Shown one piece after another: positions 13,095-24,023 of a DNA stretch of 64,000 nucleotides. A program made the position numbers and the translations under genes. The DNA is from Paratrimastix pyriformis (Eukaryota > Preaxostyla > Paratrimastigidae), in the NCBI GenBank assembly GCA_027972325.1, contig JAPMOS010000038.1, forward strand, positions 55,001-119,000. The letters are read 5' to 3'. The notes under the pieces were generated by a model that was not told where the DNA came from, ran no database searches, and saw only the letters and a list, made by a program, of their open reading frames with translations. How positions within the stretch are numbered: the first letter of the stretch is position 1; each line of letters starts with the position of its first letter.

Positions 13095-16000
13095 GATGAT
13101 GGTGGTGGTGGTGGTGGTGGTGGTGGTGGTGGTGGTGGTGGTGGTGGTGGTGGTGGTGGTGGTGGTGGTGGTGGTGGTGGTGGTGGTGGTGGTGGTGGTG
13201 GTGGTGGTGGTGGTGGTGGTGGTGGTGGTGGTGGTGGTGGTGGTGGTGGTGGTGGTGGTGGTGGTGGTGGTGGTGGTGGTGGTGGTGGTGGTGGTGGTGG
13301 TGGTGGTGGTGGTGGTGGTGGTGGTGGTGGTGGTGGTGGTGGTGGTGATGATGATGATGACTGGATGATGATGATAATTCAATGGTGATGATGATTAGAT
13401 GGTGATGATGATGATTAGATGATGATTCTGGGCGGTGGTGACGATGCACGCCGCGGGCTTGGGTTTGGGCGTGTGTGCAGGCGTCTGTGTGTCTTGCGAT
13501 GGAGGCAGGGAGGAAGGCAGGGCTCATATTGCGAGGTGGGTGACGGACCATCATCATCATCGCCAGTGGTCTCGTCTTGTGTGGTGTCGTGCCGATGCAT
13601 CAGGAAGTGCAGCACGCCCCTACAGGCGGCGCAGAGAGAGGGTGACAGTTCGGGGGACGTGAGAAGCGATGCCAATGTTTGTCAATCACCATCCAATCAA
13701 TGCATCCAATCAATATCAATTCGTCCAATCAATTCATCCAATCAATTCACCCAATCAATTCACCCAATCACCGTCCAATCACAGCTTAACCATCGTCCAA
13801 TCACCGTCCAATCACCGTCCAATCACCCGCCCAATCGTCGTCCAATCACGCCTAACCACCACCCCAACCACCACAATCATCGTCATCCGATCAAGAAGGG
13901 GGTGCGTGTGTGCGTGCAGTCGGCAGACCGATAGTCGATGCCGCCGCCCTCCGAGAGCTTGCTCTCCTCGCCCAGAGCCGATTTGCCCCCGTGGCTCCGT
14001 CGTGACATCACCGAGGGCGCCTAACAACCCATCCCGGGGCGGTGTGTGTGTGTGTGTGTGTGTGTGTGGGGGGGTCGGACCTTGACCATGGGTGCAGGCT
14101 GTGGGCCCGTCCCCGAGGCGCCCGGGGGCGCGGCGCGTGGCCGGGCCGACGGGGCAACCCGAGCCGAATGGAGCGAGAGGTCGTCTGCCAAGCCCCGGAG
14201 ATCGGGTGTGTTTTTGTGGGGACAGGGGGAAAAAAAGGACTGTGAGGATGGTACCCAGAGACCGAGAGTATGGTACCCCAGGGGGGGAACAGTCCAACCG
14301 AGGGTATGGTACCCCAGGGGATCAACTCAGGACCGAGGGTATGGTACCCCCAGGGGGGAACAGTCCAACCGAGGGTATGGTACCCCCAGGAGTGAGAGCC
14401 GACAGACCCCCAGCGCCGGGGCCGCCCGGGGTATCCTCCATCTGGTCGGCCTGCGTGAAGATGCTGTCGGCCAGCTCCGTGTCCCCGTACAGATCCTGCA
14501 GCAGCGACCCGTAGGCCCTGGTTCCCGCCCCCCAGACGGACGGAGAGACGAAAGAACAGACAGAGACGATGAAAACGAGGACCCCCACCCCATGCGAAAT
14601 GGAGATATTCGTCAGTTTCCTGCTTCCCAGAGTGCCCATGCGTAATGACTCACAGAACAACGCAGGTGGAAGTTCGGAAGGAAAAAGGCGGGGGAATCAG
14701 GCCGCACAAATGCCAATCGGGGCAGGGGAGGTGAATGAAGACCGCACAACAGGGCGGGGGAGAAAGGAGAATGCCAATCGGGGCAGGAAGGCAAAAGACA
14801 CACACACACACACACAAACGAGGCACTGCATTGCAGACCTGAGCAGGGTGACGTTGGACGGGAAGGACTGCAGCAGGGAGGCGTAGGACTCGAGGGCCGT
14901 GTTGGCCTGGGCCACGGCCGAGTCGAGCAAGGGCGGCAGGCTGCGCATCTCGTAGTGGGGCCGCATCAGGAAGGCCCACACACGCGCCAGGCGCTCTGGG
15001 CGCGGGGGTAACGCGTGTCGCAATGCGATGAGGGGGATGGGTGGGCCGTCGTCGTGTTGTTGTCGCCCGCTGTTCTTGTGATGCGTGTGTCGCCCGCTGT
15101 TGTTGTGATGCGTGTGTCGCCCGCTGTGTGTATCGCCCGATGCGTGTCGCCATCATCTGTGTGTCGCCCTCTGTCTGTCGTTTTATCTGTGTTGCCCTCA
15201 TCTGTGTTGCCCTCATCTGTGTGTCGCCCTCTGTGTGTCGTTTTATCTGTGTTGCCCTCATCTGTGTGTCGCCCTCTGTGTCGTTTTATGTGTGTCGCCC
15301 TCTGTGTGTCGCTCTTTGTGTCGCCCTCTGTGTGTCGTTTTATGTGTGTCGCCCTCTGTGTGTCGCCCTTTGTGTGTCGCCCTCTGTCTGTCGCCCTCTG
15401 CGTGCGTGCGCGCTGTGTTGGACAGATGTATGCATGCGTGTCTGTGCATGTGTGTGGGTGTGTGTGTGTGGGTGTGGGTGTGTGTGTGTGGGGGGGTAGG
15501 AGGAGGAGGAGGGTGCAGTCAGCAGACTCTTGGCGCGTTTGTGGTTGGCCTGAGCCTGCCGCATGTGCCGCTTGAGGGTCAGGGCGCTCATGAACCCGGC
15601 CGCCGAGTGTGAAGAGCCCTCGCCCGCCTGCTCCGCGCAAAACACACAGGCGGACGGACGGACAGGCGGACGGACGGACGGACGGACGGACGGACGGACG
15701 GACGGGCGGACAGACATAGACAGAGACGGAGACGGAGTGAGGGGATGGACAACCAAATTGAACCAGAAACAGAAATCTGAACCCCCGCCACAGGGATGAA
15801 TGCCATGAGTGCAGCGGGCACCGCAACGGGGCACCACCCACACAGTCATTCTTCTTTTTCCTTCACCCTGCCGCCCACCCCTGATTTGGGTCTGGTGGCA
15901 ACGGCCAGGTGGGGTTGTCATGTGAAATAGATGGTGGCACGGGGCGGCACAGACGACGGACCGTCTCAAAGGTGCGCTCGGCCGAATAGATTGCGAACCG

Positions 16001-17852
16001 GGTGTCGAGGGCCGACCCGGCAAGCCCGCTGGCCCGCCGGATGAGGGCGATCGAGGCGGCCGGGTTGCGCTGGAAGGCCTGCATGAACTCGGCGTAGTTC
16101 AGCAGGAGCCCGTGCGATTCGGGGAACTTTGACATGCCCTTGGCGTACAGGGTCTTGGTATAGTTGAGCAGACGGGGGTCTTCGCAGGCGTCCTTCCTGT
16201 GAGGGTTATGGGGGGGGGGGGGGGGGGGGATGAGAGATGGGGTGGCGAGCGATCAGCACAGCAGAGGAGCAGAGGAACATTTGCCAACATCAACACACGA
16301 CGCGAGGACTTCAGACCCCTGCACCCACGCTACGCGGCCTACCTACGCTACAGCGCGGGGGAATGTGTGGCCCACTGCCAGCGGGAAGCGACACGGACAC
16401 AGACAAGCAGATGCATGTGGATACATATTGGCAGTGGAAGCGACACACAGGGACACAGACAAGCATATGCATGTGGATACGGCGTGGCCCACTGCTCACT
16501 GCCAGCGGAAGCGACACAGGGACAGGCAAGATGCACGTGTGCCCCGCCAGCGCAGGTCCCGTGGGGGCCCACCCGACGACCCGACACACAGACACAGACA
16601 GCCAGACACACACATGTATCTTCACGGACCAGCGCAGGTACCGGGTGGCCCACTCGACCTGCCAACTGAAGAAGCACCGGGCCATGATGACGTCGGCCAG
16701 CGGCATTCCCATCGACTGCTGCGCCTGCCGTGAGAAGAGCTGGGCGGGCGTCAGGCCGGCCGGCTTGGCCGGGGCCTTGGCCGGGGCGGGGGCCCGCGGG
16801 ATGAGGGCCAGGGTGGAGGTGGTGGTGGCGGGGAGGGAGGGGGACGGGGAGGTGGAGGGTACCGGGGGGGATTGCGACTCGCTCCGGTCCATGACAGATT
16901 CGGTGGCCGCAAGCAGGGCCTCCGAGGGCGAGACGGCTACGGCGAGGGGAAGGAGGAGAGGACGAGGACGAGGAGGGAATGAGAAGGGGGTGTGCGTGCT
17001 TACTCAGCCCATCCGATGACAGCCTTCTTTTTCGGAGTGGCGGTGTGACCAAGCCGGAGGTCTCATCCGTGTGTCAAAAAACCATGGGAGCCATTCCCTT
17101 CCATCAGCGCGCCTCTCATCAAACCACCAACAAGGTTCTTCTCCCCACAGAACGGTGGGTGGGTGGTGGGGTGGCATAATGCAACCGATCCTTCCGTGAA
17201 CGAAGGCGATCCTCAGTCTGCTCACCGTACACATGAATCCCTGTGAGGCGGCAACGTGTATATGCTCCCGCGACGACCCATCGGCCGCAGAGGTTCCATG
17301 CATTCGGTTTGCTCAGTCATCATACAAATGCCGACATGCTCCACGGCGAGGCGAAGACGAGGCGAGGACGAGGCGAGGACGAGACGAGAGAGGCGAGAGG
17401 CGAGGCGAGGCGAGGCGAGAGGCGAGAGGCGAGAGGCGAGAGGCGAGAGGCGAGAGGCGAGAGGCGAGAGGCGAGAGGCGAGAGGCGAGAGGCGAGAGGC
17501 GAGAGGCGAGAGGCGAGAGGCGAGAGGCGAGAGGCGAGGCGAGACGGACCCATGGGCCGCTGGGGCGGCCGGGCAGCAGCAGCCGGCGGGCTCTCTTGAG
17601 GGGCGGCCGGTGTGGGGTGGGTGCCGCCCGCAGGACCGGCGGGGCCCACCCGAGTCGGGGGCGGCTTGACCGCCAGGATGCGCAGGACAGTCGCCCGGGG
17701 GAGGGCCAGGGTCCGGTTGTATCGGATGACTGTCAGAGCGTGCGTGGTGGTGGGGGAAAATGGGCGTGTCAATCCAGAGAGGAGAAGTCACGGGATGTCA
17801 GCATCATCAGCACCAGCACCATCATCAGCACCAGCACCATCATCAGCACCAG

Positions 17853-17935
<83 letters not shown>

Positions 17936-17992
17936 GCATCATCAGCATCATCAGCATCATCAGCATCAGCATCGTCCCAATCCCACATCCCA

Positions 17993-18075
<83 letters not shown>

Positions 18076-20773
18076 CATCTGTGCCTAGCTGACGGACACA
18101 TGCCCAAGACGGCGATGGGCGTGGTCAGCAGGCAGACGCCCGCGAAGACGACAAAGGGCGCCCACTCGGTGGCCCACTGGGGCAGCCCCACGTTGAGGAT
18201 GGTCCACTCGAGGGCCGCCAGGAAGGCCAGCCAGTACTGGGCCGTGTACTGCAAATCCACCGAGAAGGATGATGGAGGATGGAGTGGGGGGGAGGGGGGA
18301 CCGATGATGAGAATAGGACTCACTGGGTCAGTCATCCCCATGGGAGCGCGCGCGCACACACACCATATGTCGGAACTCCTGCATACATGAGTGACATAAT
18401 CATCAGCATGCAACCACCAATCATCAATCAACTTCAACATACACGTTAACGTCAACACCAACATCATCCGCATGATCACCATCACCACCATCATCACCAA
18501 CACCATCACCATCATCACCCACCACCCACCACCACCCACCACCACCCACACCCACCCACCACACCACCCCCCACCACACCACCACCCACCACCACCATCA
18601 TCATCATCATCCGCCGCGAGGTGAGCACAGGGACGGACGAGCATGCTGGCGAGGCGGGTGTGGTAGGGCATCATCCACACCAGCAGGCCCAGCATCAGGG
18701 CCGTGGCGACCAGGATGATGATGGCCCGCAGGACCGTGTGGGCGGTGAGCACACGGCCCGCACAGACGATGAGACATTTGCACACGGTCTGTGGAGGGAG
18801 AGCGAGAGGAGGATGGGTTGGGTGAGGCACGTGCACGCGTGGCGGGTGTTGTGCGTGCGTGTGACGATTGTGGTCGCGTGGGCAGGGAAGGGAGGTGAGG
18901 ATGGGGTGGGGATGGGGTGAGGGAGGGAAGGGAGAGGAAGGGGAGGGGAGGAAGGGAGGGGGAGGGGGAGGTGGATGCAGACCACAAGAGCTCAGCGGCC
19001 GCGGCTCCGACTGTCGAAGCCGTGCGATGGAAATACACTATGGGGGGGAGGGGGAGGGGAGGGGAGGGGATGGGAGGGGAGGTGGAGGGAGGGGAGGGGG
19101 AGGTGGAGGGGGAGGGGGAGGTGGAGGGGAGGTGGAGGGAGGTGGAGGGGAGGTGGAGGTGGAGGGGAGGTGGAGGTGGAGGTGGAGGGGGAGGGGGAGG
19201 TGGAGGGGAGGTGGAGGTGGAGGGGAGGTGGAGGTGGAGGTGGAGGGAGGTGGAGGTGGAGGGGAGGTGGAGGGGAGGTGGAGGGGAGGTGGAGGGGGAG
19301 GAGGGGAGGTGGAGGAGGTGGAGGGGGGAGGTGGAGGGCGAGGGGGAGGGCGAGGGGGAGGGCGAGGAGGGCGAGGGGAGGGCGAGGGGAGGGCGAGGGG
19401 AGGGCGAGGGGAGGGCGAGGGGAGGCGAGGGCGAGGGCGAGGGAGGCGAGGGGAAGGCGAGGGGAAGGCGAGGGGAGGGCGAGGGGGAGGGCGAGGGGGA
19501 AGGCGAGGGGAGGGCGAGGGGAGGGCGAGGGGAGGGCGAGGGGGAGGATGGGGGGAGGATGGGGAGGATGGAGAGGCGAGGGCGAGGAGGATGGGGGAGG
19601 ATGGGGAGGATGGGGAGGATGGGGAGGATGGGGGGGGGAGGATGGGGAGGATGGGGAGGGGTGACGTAGGCAGAATGAAGGTGAGCATGCGATGGAAGGA
19701 GGACACGGTGTGGGTTGTCTCTACCCCATCATCTCCATCCGCCGCCGCCGCCACCACCACCACCACCACCACCACCACCACCACCACCACCACCACCACC
19801 ACCACCACCACCACCACCACCACCACCACCACCACCACCACCACCACCACCACCACCACCACCACCACCACCACCACCACCACCACACACACACACACAC
19901 GCAAGACGGACAAGATGGCACCGCCAAAGGTGCTGATGAGGAAGATGGTCAGCACGACCAGGGCCACAACCGAGGGAATAATGTGTGGCATCGCCCAGCA
20001 TTGAATGTCCGGGAAAAGGTCGTGGACGACAGTGCCATCGGGGAGGTAGCGACAATCGAGAATATCCAAAAACGATCCCAGAACAGGGATCAGAAAAACC
20101 CAAGCTATTATGATTGTGAGGAAGAGAAGGCGCATATGGTGGGTGATGGGGGGCACGGAAACCAAAATGCCAGACTGAAGATGAAGTAGCTCCATCGCAC
20201 AAAACGAAGTGGCCACTAAATCAAGTGAAAGATGGATGAGACCGTGTTCCTAGAAGCACAGACAAGAACGGCACCGGAGTCTTTGTGGAAGAAAATCTCG
20301 CACAGAATGGCGCAGAGAACAATGAGAACAGTAAACCCGGCACAGATCCCAAAGGAAATATAAGTTGTCAAGGGGGAAATTTTGCTGAACGAGAAGTCGA
20401 TCAGATAGAGTGGGATCTGCACCCATTGTGTTTTGTAGAAAACAGTGGGGATTGCGACGATGATGAAAACGAGCTGGATGGTTTGAAAGAAGTAGAGAAC
20501 GCCTAGGGAAAAAATCGACAAAAATAATAAACCAAACACAAGCCTTTCAAGCGAGGCATGGCACTGTCCAGCTGCAGGGAAAAAATGGATGTGATGATGT
20601 CCGAGATGGTGGCAATCTGATGAGACCTTGAGGAGGTAGTAAAGGGCGAATAATCCTCGCTCAAATTTGTTAATGAGTTCTTCCCGCTGCATTTCAGGAG
20701 TTCGAGCAGCCGAGACGGAACTCAAAAAGAACCCGATCGATATTGCCGGCCGTTTGTTGGCTCGTCCGGGCAT
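2950..20773 (-). CDS. TmcB/TmcC-like multi-pass membrane protein
   Basis: The gene spans about 18 kb and starts at [12 protein letters not shown] (ATG at 20773). Coding blocks in sense order: a hydrophobic N-terminal module at 20.77-19.9 kb ([24 protein letters not shown]...PDIQCW); more TM blocks at 19.0, 18.75 and 18.2 kb ([19 protein letters not shown]); then TPR-like TmcB/TmcC repeats at 16.9-14.4 kb ([56 protein letters not shown]). TM helices follow at 12.95 kb ([20 protein letters not shown]) and 10.0 kb, with an acidic coiled linker ending at 7.5 kb. Later TM helices lie near 7.3 and 3.9 kb ([16 protein letters not shown]). The C-terminus is RFLNQHGIF, with TAG at 2950-2952. Dictyostelium Tmc proteins act in sexual cell fusion; the role here is unknown. 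First introns: GTCTCA...TGCAG and GTTTGT...CCTAG. Coding between about 4.5 and 6.5 kb is unresolved. It could be two adjacent genes, but the order of blocks fits one. Confidence 0.75.
3181..3305 (+). repeat. Dispersed repeat, copy A
   Basis: The segment containing CACAGTCCACGAGGGGAGCG, then tCAAGCAGTG and GGGTCAGTCAACGG, is shared with 50697-50820 and partly with 52522-52575, all in the same plus orientation and all inside introns of minus-strand genes. Copies A and B align over about 110 bp with small indels. I see no tail, box A/B or terminal repeats that would assign it to a SINE class. Confidence 0.65.
5268..5857. mobile_element. MITE-like element, 24-bp TIRs, TA target sites
   Basis: Perfect 24-bp terminal inverted repeats begin CCGTATAGGACATAATTTAG (5268-5291 and 5834-5857) and are flanked by TA on both sides (5266-5267 and 5858-5859). 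A subterminal motif, AATTTAGTACAC followed by C-rich sequence and CGAAAAA, occurs near both ends (about 5299 and 5798). The 590-bp interior is a pyrimidine-rich C/T microsatellite (5460-5690) with no transposase frame. TA duplication plus short TIRs fits a non-autonomous Tc1/mariner/pogo-type element; the superfamily is an inference. It sits in an apparent intron of the TmcB-like gene, and the intact TIRs suggest a fairly recent insertion. Confidence 0.85.
8370..8757. repeat. CCATCATCA repeat ending in poly-G
   Basis: Degenerate (CATCAC/CCATCAT)n array in an intron of the TmcB-like gene, ending in a 17-nt G run broken only by the following TG. Confidence 0.85.
9022..9182. repeat. 12-bp GATCGGGCGGGC minisatellite
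   Basis: About ten near-perfect copies of the 12-mer GATCGGGCGGGC (variant gt) followed by GGGTGGGC variants, in an intron of the TmcB-like gene. Confidence 0.9.
9474..9740. repeat. (ATC)n and (CACCAT)n tract
   Basis: (ATC)12 at 9474-9512, followed by interrupted CATCACCATCAC arrays up to about 9740; intronic in the TmcB-like gene. Confidence 0.85.
10467..10497. repeat. Poly-G, about 31 nt
   Basis: Uninterrupted G run, the longest homopolymer in the window, inside an intron of the TmcB-like gene (poly-C on the sense strand). Its length in the assembly is likely to be unreliable. Confidence 0.9.
10741..10824. repeat. (ACAG)n tetranucleotide microsatellite
   Basis: About 20 perfect ACAG units, intronic in the TmcB-like gene. 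Related GACGGACG units follow at 10835-10855 and also occur at 15650-15705. Confidence 0.95.
11001..11119 (-). repeat. Tandem copy of an exon edge (TmcB-like gene)
   Basis: The 3' part of a coding block ending ...[15 protein letters not shown] (sense strand, about 11165-11080) is copied at 11001-11036, where ARHIGMI...LKSV reappears next to unrelated sequence. The two stretches share GATCATCCCGATGTGGCGCG and CACGGACTTGAG, about 70 bp apart. Confidence 0.75.
11225..11450. repeat. GATGCT, GGGTGGTG and GGT repeats
   Basis: (GATGCT)n, then GGGTGGTG units, then (GGT)n to about 11450; intronic in the TmcB-like gene. A C run of about 29 at 11162-11190 precedes it. Confidence 0.85.
11820..12125. repeat. 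AGCAGAAGAGCAG-based tandem repeat, about 66 bp
   Basis: Four to five copies of an approximately 66-bp unit built from CAGCAACCAGCAGAAGAGCA and AAGAAGACAGAAATCCAGCA, intronic in the TmcB-like gene. On the sense strand it is a CTGCT-rich polypyrimidine-like stretch. Confidence 0.85.
12484..12748. repeat. CACACGCAGC minisatellite
   Basis: More than 20 copies of ACACGCAGCC with rare deletions (GCAGCGCAGC), intronic in the TmcB-like gene. It ends directly against the coding block of the TM helix at 12.95 kb. Confidence 0.9.
13034..13352. repeat. (GAT)20 plus (GGT)~82 microsatellite
   Basis: (GAT)n at 13034-13099 passes into an uninterrupted (GGT)n of about 245 bp, the longest pure microsatellite here. 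It is intronic in the TmcB-like gene; poly-Val, poly-Thr and poly-His frames over it are artefacts. Confidence 0.95.
13683..13870. repeat. CCAATCA repeat
   Basis: Degenerate repeats of CCAATCAATTCA and later CCAATCACCGT; intronic in the TmcB-like gene. Confidence 0.8.
14255..14400. repeat. 36-bp minisatellite with GGTACC
   Basis: Four copies of a unit containing GAGGGTATGGTACCCC followed by CAGGGGGGAACAGTCCAACC, with one variant copy (GATCAACTCAGGA). It lies between two TmcB-like coding blocks. Confidence 0.9.
15040..15400. repeat. TGTGTGTCGCCCTC tandem array
   Basis: Irregular array of GTGTGTCGCCCTCT alternating with GTCGTTTTATCTGTG, intronic in the TmcB-like gene and followed by a TG-rich stretch to 15495. 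Confidence 0.85.
16200..16660. repeat. Poly-G and partial exon-edge repeats
   Basis: A G run of about 21 at 16209-16229 is, on the sense strand, a C tract just upstream of the splice acceptor of the LLNYAEF exon. Through 16372-16660, pieces of GTGGCCCACT, AAGCGACAC and GCAGGTNCCG recur; they resemble the edge of the coding block at 16640 (WATRYLRW) and its adjoining intron. Confidence 0.6.
17385..17545. repeat. (GAGAGGC)n heptamer
   Basis: About 20 near-perfect GAGAGGC heptamers, preceded by AGGCGAGGACG units. It abuts a TmcB-like coding block (Pro/Ala-rich linker) at about 17550. Confidence 0.92.
17800..18080. repeat. (ATC)n and (CCCGCAT)n arrays
   Basis: CAGCACCATCAT units, then (ATC)n at 17850-17932, CAGCAT units, and about 11 heptamers CCCGCAT at 17995-18075. 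Intronic in the TmcB-like gene. Confidence 0.92.
18885..19672. repeat. GGA/GGGCGA purine-rich array
   Basis: Long purine strand of GGTGGAGG, GGGAGGGCGA and GGATGGG units (homopurine:homopyrimidine, able to form triplex in principle). On the sense strand it is a polypyrimidine intron of the TmcB-like gene. The block at 18985-19040 ([19 protein letters not shown]) is embedded in it. Confidence 0.85.
19747..19898. repeat. (CAC)~46 microsatellite
   Basis: About 140 bp of pure CAC ending in (AC)n, intronic in the TmcB-like gene just downstream (sense) of the TM block [18 protein letters not shown]. Confidence 0.95.
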
Positions 20774-21858
20774 TTTCGCATTCACGGCGTGCCGTTAGGT
20801 AGCCCACAAATTTTCATGGCCACCATTAAATTCGCCTCACGGAGTTGTCCTAACACCCCAAAGGTTTTGTTTGGAAAGTTGGCGGCTGAGAAGATTTACA
20901 AGATTCTTTTCTGTCAGCACACAGAAGGTTGCTGAATGGCGGAAATGAGCTGAAGCACTTGCATTTTGATATTTACATCGGTTGATTGTGTCTGGAAACT
21001 TTGCACGATTCACACATTGGCTTTTGTTCTTCTGCCGGTCTTTCGGCGGGAGAAGAGAAATTAATCCAGCTGATTTCCCGTCATTTTCCTCTCCTGTATA
21101 GTCGGAATCATAAGTCTTCCGCAGCAAGACATTCTTGAAAACCTCGATACGATGGATGCCCAAACTAGTGATCTTGTGTTTGGGTCGTTTCCCACAACAT
21201 GAAGCTATGATTTGATCTATATCGGGCACGGCTCCACATTGTCTCTTTCGGTTGAAGGGGGGTATTCTTCAATGTTATTGGCAGACATTGACGTATGATC
21301 TTATCTCGACTCTCATCCAACACGTCTGTACGTTGCCCACAAAAAACGACCAAACCGTCGTTTCTCAGACGTACTCCGTTCCAGCAGTTTTGTGGCCACG
21401 ACGAAAGGTGTTGCACATTTCTTGATTCAAGGGCCTCATTCTTCTTGTTCCGCATGGCGCCCTTGTTGACGCCGAACATGAGGTACCCGTTTCTACATGC
21501 CATCGGGCCATCTCGTCGTTGAGGTTATTGAGAATGATGCAGTTTTGTTCTATTTTATCGACAGACATAGATCTAGCAAATGACGTATGCGCTTGCCTGA
21601 ATTCGGAACACGTCCTTCTTGCCGTGCGGCTGAACAGAATCGATGCGTTTGATGCCCAGAGAACAATACAACGCCCCGTTTTTTTGCGCAAAAAGCAGAC
21701 ACCACCACAAACTATACCCAAAACACTTGCTCCCCGCGAAAACCCGGTCGTCGGCCGGTTGACCGTTCTTGACAGAGAAGACCGAGATTCCAATGCTCGG
21801 TTCTAGCTACCAAGTGGCACGCCGTGCATTTCAACAGCCACAGAGCGCCTTCCCGCGG
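20774..21858. other. Divergent intergenic region with unassigned frames
   Basis: This lies between the TmcB-like start and the Cys-rich gene start, and is more A/T-rich than its surroundings. Two minus-strand frames look less repetitive than most noncoding frames here: about 21165-21503 (112 aa, starting MACRNGYLMFG) and about 20837-21229 (130 aa, starting MPDIDQIIAS). They overlap in different frames, and I recognise no family in either. They could be exons of a small unknown gene, a decayed gene, or chance. The rest would have to hold two promoters. Confidence 0.35.
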
Positions 21859-23036
21859 ATGCGGAATTATCTACGAGCTATATTTGTTGGTGTTGTTGTT
21901 TTTGCAGTCCCTCGCGTCTTGGGGCTCTTCGATTTCCACCAATGTGATCGTCGTTGTCGTGGGGCTTATGGATCCGACCCCATCCATCCTGATATGTCCA
22001 TTACGGGCAAACAACTCTCTGAGACTCGATGCCGATGTTTCCGTGGGTCGCAGGAACTCGGCGAAATCGACCGGCTTGATCCCTGGAATCCCCCCATCCT
22101 TCCCCCCAATGTGTGCTGTGGCGCGGATGGTCGAAATTACGCCACGCAGGAGGAGGCATGTGCTGCGGGGACTTTCCCCCTGCACGGAGGCTTCTGCGGT
22201 GCCTGCTCCAATGGACATGACATCAACATTTACAACGAAACCCGGAATACTCTGACGAACACGACGACGCACTGCGCTCTGATTGCAACCTTAGAAGGAG
22301 AGGATCGTGGCCGCGAGTGCATGGAGAAGAAGGTGGGTTTCACCCCGGCATGCAACCAATGCTGGATAGATAACATGGGCTGCGACAGCGCACAGTGCCT
22401 GGGGGTCTGTCCACGTCGCTATCCACCACCCCATTGACTCTCCACAGATCTGTCTGGAGGCTAAGGAGAAGCACTGGCCCCCAAACTGGCCCGATGGCAG
22501 CCTGAATGACTGTCTGAAGTGCGACGAAGCCCGCTGTGGTCTGCTCGCGCAGGTGGTGCGCCTGTCGGCCCTCCCCCGAGCCATCAGCACGGGCTTCCCA
22601 CTACGCTCGGATCCTGATTTGGGGTTCGGATGTTCGCGCTTATCCGGGGGGGAATGGGGTTACGCAGGCACGCAGTTCATCACATGCGCCGGCGCCAATC
22701 GGAGGTCTGCCAACCCCTCCTCCTCCCTCCTCCCTCCCTCCCTTCCCCTCCCTCCCGCTTCCTCCCGCTTCCTCCTCCTCCTCCTCCTTCCTCCTCTCCC
22801 GGTTTCTTTTTTTTTGAACCAATCGCCACAGATGTAGAGTCCTTTGAACCCCCTCTCCTTCTCCCACTGCACCCGCGCGCAATTCCACCTTTCACAAACT
22901 CATATGTGCCTTCTGCAACATCGCCATCGCATGCGCGGGTTGGTACCGGTTTCTCTTTTTTTGCCGCAGGCGGTGTGGCATTCTGTCGGACATCGAGCGG
23001 CCCGGGAGCACCGTCTGGCGACGCTACGCCTGCTAA
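21859..23036 (+). CDS. Cys-rich secreted protein, CAGANRRRCGI family
   Basis: I chose the ATG at 21859 because MRNYLRAIFVGVVVFAVPRV forms a standard signal peptide before FDFHQC. Introns are 22405-22447 (43 nt), 22539-22667 and 22705-22969, all GTCTG...CAG. The mature protein has repeated Cys blocks (CRCFRG, CCGADGR, CGACSNG), a region CMEKKVGFTPACNQCW and the C-terminal signature CAGANRRRCGILSDIERPG, ending WRRYAC with TAA at 23034-23036. I recall similar signatures in predicted secreted proteins of free-living protists, but I know no established function. Restored continuity of CAGANRR with RCGI across the last junction supports the gene model. A disulphide-bonded extracellular protein is the likely nature; an enzymatic role cannot be inferred. 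Confidence 0.85.
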
Positions 23037-23842
23037 TTTTGGGCCGAAAAATCGAGGATGGCCGTGATGGTCGCCAACCCAACAGCCTGAGACCCCGGGA
23101 AAATGGGCTCCGCTCGAGGAGAGGGCGAATGGCCTCCCCACAGTCGGCCCAGCCAAAATGACAGCCAGTCATCGCACCCATGCCCCATACACTCCCCTCA
23201 CCCTCCCTCCTCCCTCCACTCCTTCCGACCCCTTCTGGCCACGATTGAGAAAGTCGCAGGGGGGCTCTGACTGGCAGCGGGGGTGGGTCTCGCAGGTCTC
23301 GCAGGGGGCGGTGGTGGGGGCGGGAGGAGGACCAGGTCAGTTCGGGGAAACAGGCGCATCCCGGATCTATTTTATCCCCCCCCCCCCCCCCCCTCCCCGT
23401 CCTCCTCCTCCTCCTCCTCCTTCCCTCCCTCCATCCCCCCCGGTCCCTGAGGTGCGGGGTCTCCGATTTAAACCCCGAAAACGGGAGAGCAAGTGTGCAG
23501 GGAGGAGAGGGGAGGGAAGGGAGTGGGAAGGGGCGGGGGGAAGGGATGGGATGAGGCGGCACAGCGGGAAGAAAACGAAAATAAGCACAGGCTGCGCGTG
23601 TCTGGGCTGGCAATATGAGGGAGGGATGGGGAGGCTCCTCCCCATGACCCAGCACAAACGGGTGGGGGGATGACCATAATGGGGGGGGGGGGGGGGGGGG
23701 GTGAGACGAACGGCGAAAGAGAAAGCCTGTCGACGACCGAACGACACCCGGCGAACACTGCGAGAAGAACAAAACCAAAGAAAAACTGGGGAAACAATGC
23801 ATCCGCACAGCACAGGCACAGAAAGGTGGAGACAAGGGTGGG

Positions 23843-23873
<31 letters not shown>

Positions 23874-24023
23874 GTTATTCAGGTGGCGCGGCCAGAGGGG
23901 CACGCAGGCGGGGTAAGGTCAACCAAATGAGAAAACGGGTGCTCGGGGAGAGTTCGGGTGCTTCTTGTTGGCAAGAGGGGGCACCGGAATGGGGTGATGG
24001 GCAGCGGTTTGCCGAGGAGCACC
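23037..24023. other. Intergenic, C/G homopolymers, no gene seen
   Basis: Convergent gap between the Cys-rich gene and the coiled-coil gene. Contains C18 (23374-23391), a G run of about 22 (23680-23701) and a G run at 23859-23873, plus C/T-rich stretches. Frames are Pro/Ser/Arg repeat translations. The first 120 bases probably include the 3' UTR of the Cys-rich gene. Confidence 0.6.

Noticed and set aside
11101-13560. 819-codon minus-strand frame with long His, Ile, Arg and Cys runs
   Set aside because: It is an open frame through GAT, GGT and ACGCAGCC satellites; only the embedded pieces matching TmcB-like blocks are coding.
23367-23903. 178-codon Pro/Ser/Cys-rich minus frame
   Set aside because: Spans two homopolymer runs and has no conserved feature; a repeat translation.
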